Assembly: GCA_902622875.1 (NCBI GenBank)
Contig: CACNRW010000007.1
Location: 17,219 to 81,218, forward strand
DNA length: 64,000 nt
Origin: an uncultured SAR116 cluster alpha proteobacterium
GTDB lineage: Bacteria; Pseudomonadota; Alphaproteobacteria; Puniceispirillales; Marisalimonadaceae
Reading direction: 5' to 3'
Position 1 is the first letter of the stretch. Each line of letters starts with the position of its first letter. The position numbers and the translations under genes were made by a program. The notes below the pieces were generated by a model that was given only the letters and a program-made list of their open reading frames with translations, was not told the origin of the DNA and ran no database searches. Shown here piece after piece: positions 48,471-57,384 of the stretch.

Positions 48471-49370
48471 ATGAAAAAGTTTATCGCATATAAAACAGAT
48501 ATAGAACATACTGATTATATTGTTGAAACACTCTCAAATTCTATTAATAAACACATTAAAGATTGCGAATCTTCAATACTAAATATTAATGACTTTTTAA
48601 AAAATGGCATACCAAAATATACAAATGGTATAATTACATTTGGCATTTTAAGAGGGACAGGGCATTTATTAAAACAAGCTGCAATTATGAATATTGATAG
48701 ATATTTTATTGATCATGCTTACTTTGATCCGGGATATCACGGGGATTGGTGGGTTAGAATTTCCAAAAATAAACATACTATGAATTATTTTAGAGAAGTA
48801 TCCAATTACAGATGGGAAAATTTTTTTTCATCAAAACATCTTGTAATGCCATGGAAAAATTACCAACAACGAGGTGAAAATATCCTCATTATTCCACCTA
48901 CAAATGCTCTGTGTTGGTATTTTGATGAGCATGAATGGCTAAATTATGTTTTAAATTATCTCAAAAAAAATTTGTCAAAAAACAAATTTAATAAAGTAAA
49001 AATAAGACTCAAACCTAAAGAACCAATAGTTGATAAAAATGGAAAATATTTAGGTCTGAAGGTGAATGAAAATGTTAAAAACTGCTCTCTAGAAGAAGAT
49101 CTGAATAATGCCTCAATTGTAATTGCTTACAATAGTCAAGTCGCTCTTGATGCTACTTTAAGAGGTTTACCAGTAATAGTTAATCAACATAATTGTTGTA
49201 ATACATTGAGCTTTAAGCTATCGGATATAAAAGGTGAAATAGATAATCCTATTTTTGACCGAGAACCTGATAGAAAAAAATTATTTAAATGGCTTGCTTA
49301 TTGTCAATTTAAGTTGAGTGAAATTAAAAGTGGATTTGCTTGGAAAACAATTAACAATTTTCAAATTTAA
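48471..49370 (+). CDS. Putative capsule-type glycosyltransferase (Kdo-transferase-like)
   Basis: The 299-residue protein is not a clear member of a named family. The C-terminal part looks like a GT-B fold: KIRLKPKEP, a CSLEEDLNNASIVIAYNSQVALDA-like region (seen in parts) and LRGLPVIV resemble the nucleotide-sugar end of KpsC/KpsS and related capsule glycosyltransferases. The middle part IDHAYFDPGYHGDWWVRI is rich in aromatic residues and could bind the acceptor. No signal peptide or membrane helix is seen, so it is cytosolic. It precedes another glycosyltransferase-like gene by 18 bases, likely in the same transcript. Confidence 0.6.
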   Translation: MKKFIAYKTDIEHTDYIVETLSNSINKHIKDCESSILNINDFLKNGIPKYTNGIITFGILRGTGHLLKQAAIMNIDRYFIDHAYFDPGYHGDWWVRISKNKHTMNYFREVSNYRWENFFSSKHLVMPWKNYQQRGENILIIPPTNALCWYFDEHEWLNYVLNYLKKNLSKNKFNKVKIRLKPKEPIVDKNGKYLGLKVNENVKNCSLEEDLNNASIVIAYNSQVALDATLRGLPVIVNQHNCCNTLSFKLSDIKGEIDNPIFDREPDRKKLFKWLAYCQFKLSEIKSGFAWKTINNFQI

Positions 49371-49388
49371 AAAAATCATAATTAAAAA

Positions 49389-50183
49389 ATGAAATATAGC
49401 GCTATAACAACTTTTAACTTAAGTAAACATACCTTTGGTATTGAAATGATAAACAGTTTCTTTGCTAATTGGCCAAATGAAGTTACTTTAACAGCTTTTA
49501 TTGAAAATTCTTCTGAAATAGATGACAGTGCTGTGAAAAGTAAAATTATTGTTAAAGACTTTAATCAAAATGTGCCAAAGTACAGAGACTTTGTAGAAAA
49601 GTTTAAAAACAAAGAAAAATACACAGACGATTTTCGTTTTAATGTTTTTAGGTTTGCACATAAAGTTTATGCGATAGCATCAGCAGTTCAAGAAGTTAAA
49701 ACTAAATATCTTATTTGGTTAGATGCTGACATTAAAACATACAAAAAAATCCCTTCTGAATTTCTGGACAAACTTGTAAACGATAATACTTACATGTCAT
49801 ATCTGGGAAGAGAAAATATATCTCTTAAACACCTAAATTACTCTGAATGTGGTTTTTTGATATTTAACACTGAGCATCCCATCCATGAAATATTTTGGAA
49901 AAATATGATGAAAATGTATGACGATGGCGATTTGTTTAATGAAAAAGAGTGGCACGACAGCTATATTTTTGATGTTGTTAGAAAAAATTTAGAAAAAGAA
50001 AAAAATATTAAAAATTTTGACATTACAAGTTTAGGATTAGTTGAATTAAACAACGATAATCATGTCTTCGTTTCTAGTGTTTTAGGAAAATACATGGACC
50101 ACAAAAAGGGCAATAGAAAAAAAACTAAGTGGTCTCACGAGCTTTTGTATAGAATAAAAAAAGAAAAAAAGTATGATTCATAA
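49389..50183 (+). CDS. GT-A-like glycosyltransferase of unknown specificity
   Basis: The 264-residue protein resembles a GT-A nucleotide-sugar transferase. The central segment KTKYLIWLDADIKTYKKIP contains a D-A-D triad after a hydrophobic strand, the usual metal-binding DxD position, and ECGFLIFNTEHP and EWHDSYIFDVVRK fit the acceptor/catalytic part of such enzymes. The N-terminus MKYSAITTFNL begins directly with a beta strand; the C-terminus is strongly basic (KKGNRKKTKW), which could help membrane binding. It follows the KpsS-like gene by 18 bases. Its last six bases overlap the small membrane protein gene on the other strand. Sugar and acceptor are unknown. Confidence 0.65.
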   Translation: MKYSAITTFNLSKHTFGIEMINSFFANWPNEVTLTAFIENSSEIDDSAVKSKIIVKDFNQNVPKYRDFVEKFKNKEKYTDDFRFNVFRFAHKVYAIASAVQEVKTKYLIWLDADIKTYKKIPSEFLDKLVNDNTYMSYLGRENISLKHLNYSECGFLIFNTEHPIHEIFWKNMMKMYDDGDLFNEKEWHDSYIFDVVRKNLEKEKNIKNFDITSLGLVELNNDNHVFVSSVLGKYMDHKKGNRKKTKWSHELLYRIKKEKKYDS

Positions 50184-50399
50184 ATTTTTAATTAATGGTA
50201 ACATTTGAATTGCTCCAAAAATCATCATGATAACTCCAAACATAATTTTTGTAGTAGGTTTAAACAATGGAACTTTTGTAAAATCATCATCTTTTTTTTT
50301 ATCTTGTCTTGCACCATAAATTGTAAGAAAAAGTCCAACTAAAAATATAGCTAGACCATACTCCCAAGACATAACAACATTAATATTAAGACTCTTCAA
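50178..50399 (-). CDS. Small two-helix membrane protein
   Basis: The 73-residue protein has two hydrophobic helices (about residues 15-31 and 50-68) separated by a charged loop (ARQDKKKDDDFTKV). It is not recognised. The frame begins with TTG at 50399, ten bases after AGGA; the first ATG is codon 10 (50372). It starts just after the stop of the upstream glycosyltransferase gene and probably shares its transcript. A helper for membrane-bound glycan assembly is possible from context only. Confidence 0.6.
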   Translation of the reverse strand: MKSLNINVVMSWEYGLAIFLVGLFLTIYGARQDKKKDDDFTKVPLFKPTTKIMFGVIMMIFGAIQMLPLIKNL

Positions 50400-50406
50400 A
50401 GAAATA

Positions 50407-51102
50407 TTATCCTAGATTTTCTTTTTTATAATGCCCATCAAGTAAATTAGAAAAAGATTTATTCCAATATGAGGAAAAAGCCTTATTCCTATATTCTTTA
50501 AAGCAAGGAGTTCCAATTGTATAATGAATTAAGTTAACTTCCTTTTTCTCTTCATATTCCATAGCCAACCAATTCCACTTTTTATCAATATTACCAATTT
50601 CATCATCATTCAACCAACGAAATCTGTGCAAAAAAGATCCTGTCTGATTTTGAATGAAATTAGGGGACAAAATTTTGTGTTTTTCATGACCACAATTCCA
50701 AATAACAACACTTGACCAGTTCTTTCGAGGATAATTTTCATTTTTGTTTCCCCAATATTTTTTAGTTACTTTTGTTTGATAATTATGTTGAACAACTTGA
50801 ACAGCATATTTTTTGTCTCTCAAATCCCAAAGTTTTTTAATATCCTCTAAACAAATCATATCTCCATCAGCATAAATAGCCCACCCCTTAAAATTCATTA
50901 ATTGCGGAACTAAAAATCTTGAGTATATAAATTCATTACTTCCATCTGTATGTGTCTCGTTATATACTTTTAAAGATTTCATATTTAGCGGGATAAATCT
51001 ACACGGAACTGAAGCATTTTCTATTACACTTTGTACAAAAGTATGGTAGGCAACAGCTTCTCTTTGATCAAAGCCTACTGCAAGGTCTATAATTTCATCC
51101 AT
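50407..51102 (-). CDS. Putative GT8-like glycosyltransferase
   Basis: The 231-residue protein has the features of a small GT-A transferase: an N-terminal strand IIDLAVGFDQREAVAYHTF, a conserved SNEFIYSRFLVPQLMNFKGWA region, and the metal motif YADGDMICLEDI. Similar short proteins in marine bacteria and their viruses are annotated as glycosyltransferases. VVIWNCGHEKH and WNWLAMEYE follow in the positions of acceptor-binding segments. It overlaps the upstream TPR-glycosyltransferase gene by 8 bases, so the two are translationally coupled and probably act on the same glycan. Confidence 0.7.
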   Translation of the reverse strand: MDEIIDLAVGFDQREAVAYHTFVQSVIENASVPCRFIPLNMKSLKVYNETHTDGSNEFIYSRFLVPQLMNFKGWAIYADGDMICLEDIKKLWDLRDKKYAVQVVQHNYQTKVTKKYWGNKNENYPRKNWSSVVIWNCGHEKHKILSPNFIQNQTGSFLHRFRWLNDDEIGNIDKKWNWLAMEYEEKKEVNLIHYTIGTPCFKEYRNKAFSSYWNKSFSNLLDGHYKKENLG

Positions 51103-53044
51103 TAATTTTTTCCTCTATTATTTTTTTTAGTTTTTTTATTGGGTCATCCCATAAATCTATTGTATTTTGTTGAATAATGTGAATGGATTTATACCAAATT
51201 GACCTGTTTTTTAGAGAACTCCAATACCATAATTTGCCTTTACCTTTCGGTAACAACAAGAATGTTTCCTTTCCTATTGACCCAGAAATATGTGCATTAG
51301 TGTTGCTAACTGTAATAATAAAATCACACATATCTATCAGAGAAGTAACACCATTTAAATCATTAAAATTATCTATTTCCTCTATCTTATTTATCTTTAT
51401 TCCATATTTGTTATAAAATTTGTCTCTTTCGTCTGCTGTGTCATTATATTGTAAATCCAAAAAATATATATTTTTAATTGATAAAATGGGATTTAATATT
51501 TCTAAACTTATACTTTTATTAGTCCCTATGTCGTCATTTTTGCTGATCCATGATAAGCCACAAATATATTTATTGTTAGCTTTAAGATTATTTTTTAACT
51601 GTTTTGTTAAATTAGGATCTGAGCTTAAATAACTATTACTATTTTTAGTTAAGTAAGAATTATCTTTAACAAATAAAGAACCCAAATCTCCTAATGGCAT
51701 TTGAGCATTAATTTTATAATTTTTATTAAAATCATTTTTACTCAAAAATTTTATTTTGGGATAAGCTCTTTTAATTATTTTGTGAAGCCTAATATCTATG
51801 TTTATGTATAAATTTTTAATAAATGGCTCTAAATCCCTTAAAAATCTTAAAAAAAGTATTTGATCACCTAGGCCTTGCTCACTCCATAAAAGTAAATTCT
51901 TTTTTTCCATATTAATTTCAAATTTTGGTATATTTTTTTTTAATTTAGGTGAATGAAATTGGTTAGCTAGCCATCTAAACTCAAAATTTCGCCACCCAGA
52001 CAAAAAATTTGATTGGGCCAATTGACATTGGGCTAAATTATACTTTGCATCATAATTATTTTCGTTATGTTTTAAGGATAATTTATAAGTATTTTCAGCT
52101 TCAATTAAATCACCATTGAAAAAATTTAGAGAGGCTAAATTATTTAAAGCCATTTTGTTATATGGGGTAATCTGGAGGGATTTATTATAATTTATTTTTG
52201 CATTTTCAAAATCTTTAATCTCTAGATAACAATCTCCTAAAAGATTAAATGCATTACTATTATCCTTATTTAAACTTATAGAATTTAAAAGAAACGATTT
52301 AGCTATATCAAATTGTTTTTTTTTGTAGTAGGCCAGGCCCAAAATTGACTGTAAAACGTCATCATTCTCATAATTTTTTCCTACTTTTTCAATAAATTCA
52401 ATTACTTCATTTTCTTTTTTTAGTTTTATAAGATTGTCACAATAACTTGAAATTATGTCTCTATTAATATTTTTATCTTTAATTAGATCAGAATATATTA
52501 AGTCTGATTTTTTAAAATTTTTTAGACTAGTATTTAATTTTGCTAATTTATGATCTATTAAGCCATCTTTTGGAGATAAAATTTTAGAAAAGTATAATAT
52601 GGATAATGCTTCTTCCAACTGATCATTTTTTCGGAAGGTTTCAGATAAATTTAAATAAAACACATTTTCAAAAGGAGCCATTTGAATAGCTAACTTTTGA
52701 AAATTAATTGCCTTTTTTATTTCGTTGTTTAATCCATAAAAATTTCCTAATAACGATATTGTTAAAATATCATTTCTTTTTCTGTTTAAAACATTTGTTA
52801 GCGTGTTTATTACTTTAGTAATATGATCTGGATTTTCTGATTTAAAAAATTCCTCAATTTCAATTTTTGAATAAGTTTGATAAATTGTTTTTTTGTGTTT
52901 TTTTTCTTTTTTCTTAATTTCGTCGTATAGCCTTATATTTTTAGGGAACATTAAGAAAATATTCTTATAAACTTCTAATCCTCCCAAGTAGTTTTTTTCA
53001 CTAAACAGTTTGTTAGCCTTATTGAATAGTTCCTCTGCTGTCAT
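51095..53044 (-). CDS. TPR-repeat protein fused to a glycosyltransferase-like domain
   Basis: The 649-residue cytosolic protein has about nine TPR-type helix pairs over residues 1-350 (for example AFNLLGDCYLEIKDFENAKI and ALNNLASLNFFNGDLIEAEN). The C-terminal ~270 residues begin with LLLWSEQGLGDQILFLRFL, the hallmark of GT9/OGT-like GT-B domains attached to TPR arrays, and end with a nucleotide-sugar-binding half (MCDFIITVSNTNAHISGSIG). Such fusions are thought to glycosylate proteins or to build surface glycans. Start at 53044 follows AAGAGAAG. It is 12 bases from lolA and overlaps the GT8-like gene downstream. Confidence 0.82.
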   Translation of the reverse strand: MTAEELFNKANKLFSEKNYLGGLEVYKNIFLMFPKNIRLYDEIKKKEKKHKKTIYQTYSKIEIEEFFKSENPDHITKVINTLTNVLNRKRNDILTISLLGNFYGLNNEIKKAINFQKLAIQMAPFENVFYLNLSETFRKNDQLEEALSILYFSKILSPKDGLIDHKLAKLNTSLKNFKKSDLIYSDLIKDKNINRDIISSYCDNLIKLKKENEVIEFIEKVGKNYENDDVLQSILGLAYYKKKQFDIAKSFLLNSISLNKDNSNAFNLLGDCYLEIKDFENAKINYNKSLQITPYNKMALNNLASLNFFNGDLIEAENTYKLSLKHNENNYDAKYNLAQCQLAQSNFLSGWRNFEFRWLANQFHSPKLKKNIPKFEINMEKKNLLLWSEQGLGDQILFLRFLRDLEPFIKNLYINIDIRLHKIIKRAYPKIKFLSKNDFNKNYKINAQMPLGDLGSLFVKDNSYLTKNSNSYLSSDPNLTKQLKNNLKANNKYICGLSWISKNDDIGTNKSISLEILNPILSIKNIYFLDLQYNDTADERDKFYNKYGIKINKIEEIDNFNDLNGVTSLIDMCDFIITVSNTNAHISGSIGKETFLLLPKGKGKLWYWSSLKNRSIWYKSIHIIQQNTIDLWDDPIKKLKKIIEEKING

Positions 53045-53056
53045 TTTATACTTCTC

Positions 53057-53692
53057 TTAGTTGGAATTATTCTGTTCAGGAAAATTATCTGGAAAAAACA
53101 ATAAATGTGATAATTTATTATTATATTTTGCTTTTTGAATTAATACAGTAGTAATTTCTCCAAAAGTATCTTTTATGATCCATTTTTTTAGACTAAATGG
53201 TTTTTCAGAAAATTCCAAAATTAACCCTTCTGTTTTATTATTTTCAGGACTTGTAATTTTTAATGAAATAACTCCAGATATATTTTTAATATTAGTTCTC
53301 AAAGAATTATTATCGAAGTTCAACTTTTTTTTAATTAAAATAGAAAATGGGGAACTTTCAAGAGGTATATTATTTGTTGTTTTTAAATTCCGATTTTGTA
53401 TTGTTAACCAAAATCCTTTGCACGTTATTAAAGTATTATTTGGTTTTTCATAATCAATTCTTAATTTTCCTGGTAAATCAAGATAAATTTTTCCATTGCT
53501 TACATTACCAGAGGGGCCCACTTGTATAAAATCTGCTTCCATACTTTTTAATAATTTAAAAAAATTGCTTATTTTTAACTGTGTTTCATTGACTTGGCTA
53601 TAAGCAGTTGGTATTTGATAGTTTAGTAAGACTGAAAATACTATTAAAAAGTAAACCCAAATAGTACTTTGATGAATTTTCGATTTCTTCAA
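53057..53692 (-). CDS. lolA: Outer-membrane lipoprotein carrier LolA
   Basis: The 211-residue periplasmic protein carries lipoproteins from LolCDE to the outer membrane. Residues 1-32 form a signal peptide (basic start, hydrophobic core, SPase I-like site after TAYS). FKLLKSMEADFIQVGPSGNVSNGKIYLDLPGKLRIDYEKP (seen in parts) is the LolA/DUF1571 beta pattern, with LRIDYEKPN typical of alphaproteobacterial LolA. It starts one base after ftsK ends, the common alphaproteobacterial order. Confidence 0.88.
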   Translation of the reverse strand: MKKSKIHQSTIWVYFLIVFSVLLNYQIPTAYSQVNETQLKISNFFKLLKSMEADFIQVGPSGNVSNGKIYLDLPGKLRIDYEKPNNTLITCKGFWLTIQNRNLKTTNNIPLESSPFSILIKKKLNFDNNSLRTNIKNISGVISLKITSPENNKTEGLILEFSEKPFSLKKWIIKDTFGEITTVLIQKAKYNNKLSHLLFFPDNFPEQNNSN

Positions 53693-56083
53693 CTAATTAT
53701 CCTCAATCAAAACTTCTCTTTTGCCCGCTCTGCCAGGTTTAGAAACAATATTATTTTCTTCCATTTTTTCAATTATAGTAGCTGCTCTGTTATAACCTAT
53801 TTTAAAGTGTCTTTGAATAAAAGAGGTACTTGCCCTTCTCTCTCTTGAGATTAGAGCTACAGCCTGATCATACAACTCATCTTTTTGATTATTAACTTTA
53901 GATGTAAAATTATAAAAATTATCATCATTTAAATTTTCTGGCTCTTCAGTAATAGTTTCATCATAATCTGGAATAGACTGATCAGAAAGAAATTTAGTTA
54001 CCTTTTCAACTTCACTGTCTTCAACAAATGGACCATGGACTCTTGTAACTTTGCCCCCTCCAGCCATGTACAACATATCACCTCGACCAAGAAGTTGTTC
54101 GGCCCCTTGCTCACCTAAAATTGTCCTACTATCGATCTTACTTGTAACTTGAAAAGATATTCTAGTTGGAAAATTAGCTTTAATAGTACCTGTAATCACA
54201 TCTACTGATGGTCTTTGAGTAGCCATTACAACATGTATACCTGCTGCTCTTGCCATTTGAGCTAATCTTTGAACAGCTGCCTCAATTTCTTTTCCTGCGA
54301 CTAACATTAAATCTGCCACTTCATCTATAATAACTACTATAAAAGGTAAAGGTGTAAGACTTATTTGTTGATCTTCATATAAAGGTTGACCGGTGTCGGG
54401 GTCAAATCCAACTTGTATATTTTTTGAAAGAATTTCTCCCTTTTTTCTAGCTTCAATCAACCTTTCATTATAACTATCAATATTTCTTACCCCTAGTTTG
54501 CTCATGGACATGTATCTTGTTTCCATTTCTCGAACAGCCCATTTTAAAGCAACGATTGCTTTTTTAGGCTCAGTTACAACGGGCGTAAGTAGATGAGGAA
54601 TGCCGTCGTAAACTGATAACTCTAACATTTTTGGATCAATCATAATTAATTTACAAGTTTCTGGGGTATGCTTGTATAACAGTGACAAAATCATAGCGTT
54701 TATGCCAACTGATTTACCAGAACCAGTAGTTCCTGCTACTAATAAGTGTGGCATTTTAGCTAAGTCTGCAACAATCGGATAACCAGCTATATTTTTACCT
54801 AAACAAACTGGTAGATTGAAATTTGTACTTTGGAACTCTTGATGTTCTAAAATATTTCTTAAAACAACTGTTTCTCTGACTTTATTTGGTAATTCAATTC
54901 CAATTAAGTTTTGGCCAGGTACCATAGCTACTCTGACAGCTTCAACTGACATTGATCTTGCAATATCGTCTGCTAAAGATATAACTCTCTGGCTTCTCAA
55001 ACCAGGCGCTGGTTGTAAATCGTATCTTGTAACTACAGGACCATACCTTACAGAATCAATGTTTCCATTTATTGAATAATCTGACAAAACACCTTCAAGG
55101 ACTTTTGCGTTTAAATCTAAAGTCTCCTTGCTTGGAGGCTTGATGTCCTGGGTTAAATTTTTTAATAGTTGTACCGATGGTAATATGAAACCACTTTCTG
55201 AACTTAAAGGTAAAGTATCTTGAAAAAAATTTTTTCTTTTAAATTTACCATTTTGACCTTCTTTCTTTTCATTATTTCTTATCAGAATAGGTTTTTTCCT
55301 TATTTGTGGTTTTTTTCTCGGGATAAAGTTTTTGTTTAAATTTAGTAATTTATTTTTTATATAATGAAAGAACCCTTGTTCAAATTCACTTTTCATTGGA
55401 AAATTTTCGGTATTTTTTTGTATGACAAAAAACAAATTATAAAACATACTAAAAATCCATAATATAGGCATTAATAAAGGCCTAATTAGAAACTTTATGA
55501 ATTTAATTTCTGCGGTATCTATAGATAATATCCAAATAAATAATATTAAAGATATAATAAAAGAACTAACTCCAATTATTAATTCACTAGTATTTAAATC
55601 AACACCTAAAGCATTAAATATTCCGTTTGAAAAGTATAATAATAACAACTCAGACAAACCACGTTGACTAATTATTGAAAAGTTTAAGTTAAATGAGTTA
55701 ACCAAAAGGGTTTCTACATAAGTTCCACCTAAAGAACTTAAAAAAATCATTAAAAAAATGGCAAATAACTTTATTTTAAAAAAAATTATTACTGAACTAT
55801 TAAATAATTTTAAAGACCATATAAATAAAACTAAAGATAATAATAAACCCGGAAAAATTCCAAACTCTCTAATTATAAGTCCTGATAACCAAGCTCCTAA
55901 TTCGTTGAACAAATTTGTAGGAGATTTTTCAGACATAAAACCCCAACCCTTATCAACAGGATTAAAAGTTACTAATATGGACATAAGCGATATTGAACAA
56001 AATAAAAGTATAGTTGATAGACTTTTTTTTATTATTCCTATATAGATTACCTTTCCTCCTATTTCTTGATCTTTTTTAACCAT
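53693..56083 (-). CDS. ftsK: DNA translocase FtsK
   Basis: The 796-residue protein links division to chromosome segregation. The N-terminus has four membrane helices (about residues 20-40, 75-98, 103-120 and 165-190), a short basic linker, then the motor: Walker A GTTGSGKSVGIN near 451-462, LIMIDPKMLELSVYDGIPHL, VVIIDEVADLMLVAG and ATQRPSVDVITGTIKANFP. The C-terminal gamma winged helix (SFIQRHFKIGYNRAATIIE) reads KOPS-type sites. The linker is short compared with Escherichia coli, as in most Alphaproteobacteria. It overlaps dapC by one base. Confidence 0.97.
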   Translation of the reverse strand: MVKKDQEIGGKVIYIGIIKKSLSTILLFCSISLMSILVTFNPVDKGWGFMSEKSPTNLFNELGAWLSGLIIREFGIFPGLLLSLVLFIWSLKLFNSSVIIFFKIKLFAIFLMIFLSSLGGTYVETLLVNSFNLNFSIISQRGLSELLLLYFSNGIFNALGVDLNTSELIIGVSSFIISLILFIWILSIDTAEIKFIKFLIRPLLMPILWIFSMFYNLFFVIQKNTENFPMKSEFEQGFFHYIKNKLLNLNKNFIPRKKPQIRKKPILIRNNEKKEGQNGKFKRKNFFQDTLPLSSESGFILPSVQLLKNLTQDIKPPSKETLDLNAKVLEGVLSDYSINGNIDSVRYGPVVTRYDLQPAPGLRSQRVISLADDIARSMSVEAVRVAMVPGQNLIGIELPNKVRETVVLRNILEHQEFQSTNFNLPVCLGKNIAGYPIVADLAKMPHLLVAGTTGSGKSVGINAMILSLLYKHTPETCKLIMIDPKMLELSVYDGIPHLLTPVVTEPKKAIVALKWAVREMETRYMSMSKLGVRNIDSYNERLIEARKKGEILSKNIQVGFDPDTGQPLYEDQQISLTPLPFIVVIIDEVADLMLVAGKEIEAAVQRLAQMARAAGIHVVMATQRPSVDVITGTIKANFPTRISFQVTSKIDSRTILGEQGAEQLLGRGDMLYMAGGGKVTRVHGPFVEDSEVEKVTKFLSDQSIPDYDETITEEPENLNDDNFYNFTSKVNNQKDELYDQAVALISRERRASTSFIQRHFKIGYNRAATIIEKMEENNIVSKPGRAGKREVLIEDN

Positions 56084-57288
56084 TAAGAAATTTCTGATTG
56101 TAAAAATAATCGAAGCCTTTTCATTGTTTCTTCAATTACCTCTTTATCATCAACTACAGAGATTCTTAAAAAACCTTTACCTGGATTTATCCCATCTACA
56201 TTTATTCCCATAAAACTTCCTGGCATCACCCTCAATGAAAATTTATTCCATAAAATTTTTGCAGCTTGCTGATCATCTTTTACTTTTAACCATAAAAAAA
56301 AGCCGGCGTCTGGTAACTTAAAATCTTTGCAAAAAGGCTTTAGGTATTTCTCTACAATGGAAAAATTTTGATCATAATGTAAACACGCTTTTTCATGATG
56401 TTCTTCGTCGTCATATAGAGATGCAGCTACTTTTTGTATCGGAATAGGTACTGGAGATGCGCCATTTGAAACTAATAATTTATAACTCTCTATTATATTT
56501 CTATCACCTGCTATAAAACCTGCTCTCATTCCACTGGCATTACTTCTCTTTGAAAGGGAATTAAAAATTATTAAATTATCTAATCCATTTCCCAAACTTG
56601 CAGCTGCTTCTAACGCGCCGGGTGGTTTGGGTCCATTCATTCTAAATATATCGCAATAACATTCGTCAACAGATAAAATGAAGTTATGTTTCCTAGCTAA
56701 TAAGATTGCCTCTTTTAAATAATCAAGACTTGCTACACTTCCGTGTGGATTAGATGGTGAACAAATATACATTATGACTGATGAATTTAGTGTTTTTTCA
56801 GAAATATTGGATATTTCAGGAATATAGTTGTTCTCTGGTAATGCATTTAACCAATATATATCTGATCCACTTGAAATACTACCGGCTCTCCATGCATGGT
56901 AAAAAGGATTAGTAACAAGAGCTGTGGTTTTACCAACTTTCAAATTTTTTGCTAACAGACCTACTAAATGTAAGGGCTCTCGGGTTCCTGGAACAGGTAA
57001 TATATTCTTGTCTAATTTTAAAAGATTTTTAGCACTGGGATATCTTCGTCCTATGTATCTCATTATACTATCTCCAAGGCCTGGAATTGCAACACTTGGA
57101 GGATATTTACCCCAGTCATTAAAATTATCCTCTAAAATAATTTTTGCAAAATTTGGAATATTTAATGTTGGCTCACCTAGTGACATTTTTAAAATTGGGT
57201 GTTCAGGATTAGGCGGTATATTCTCTAGAAGTGATGTTAACTTTCCGAACATCCAATCTTTTAGTATATTATAATCTGGGTTAACCAT
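56083..57288 (-). CDS. dapC: Class I/II aminotransferase, probable succinyldiaminopimelate aminotransferase
   Basis: The 401-residue PLP enzyme has MSLGEPTLN near residue 34, PGTREPLHLVG, YICSPSNPHGSVAS with the PLP Asn, SVDECYCDIFRM with the PLP Asp, and NSLSKRSNASGMRAGFIAG with the Schiff-base Lys. This pattern matches DapC-type N-succinyl-LL-diaminopimelate aminotransferases found next to ftsK or dapD in Alphaproteobacteria. asd and dapF elsewhere in this window complete parts of the same pathway. A general alpha-amino acid aminotransferase cannot be excluded. It overlaps ftsK by one base. Confidence 0.83.
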   Translation of the reverse strand: MVNPDYNILKDWMFGKLTSLLENIPPNPEHPILKMSLGEPTLNIPNFAKIILEDNFNDWGKYPPSVAIPGLGDSIMRYIGRRYPSAKNLLKLDKNILPVPGTREPLHLVGLLAKNLKVGKTTALVTNPFYHAWRAGSISSGSDIYWLNALPENNYIPEISNISEKTLNSSVIMYICSPSNPHGSVASLDYLKEAILLARKHNFILSVDECYCDIFRMNGPKPPGALEAAASLGNGLDNLIIFNSLSKRSNASGMRAGFIAGDRNIIESYKLLVSNGASPVPIPIQKVAASLYDDEEHHEKACLHYDQNFSIVEKYLKPFCKDFKLPDAGFFLWLKVKDDQQAAKILWNKFSLRVMPGSFMGINVDGINPGKGFLRISVVDDKEVIEETMKRLRLFLQSEIS

Positions 57289-57384
57289 TTTAGACTTTCA
57301 ACATATTTACAATATTTATTTATTTTTTATATTATAATATTAAATATTAAAACTAAAACATGATAATTAAGTAAGACAAATAAT

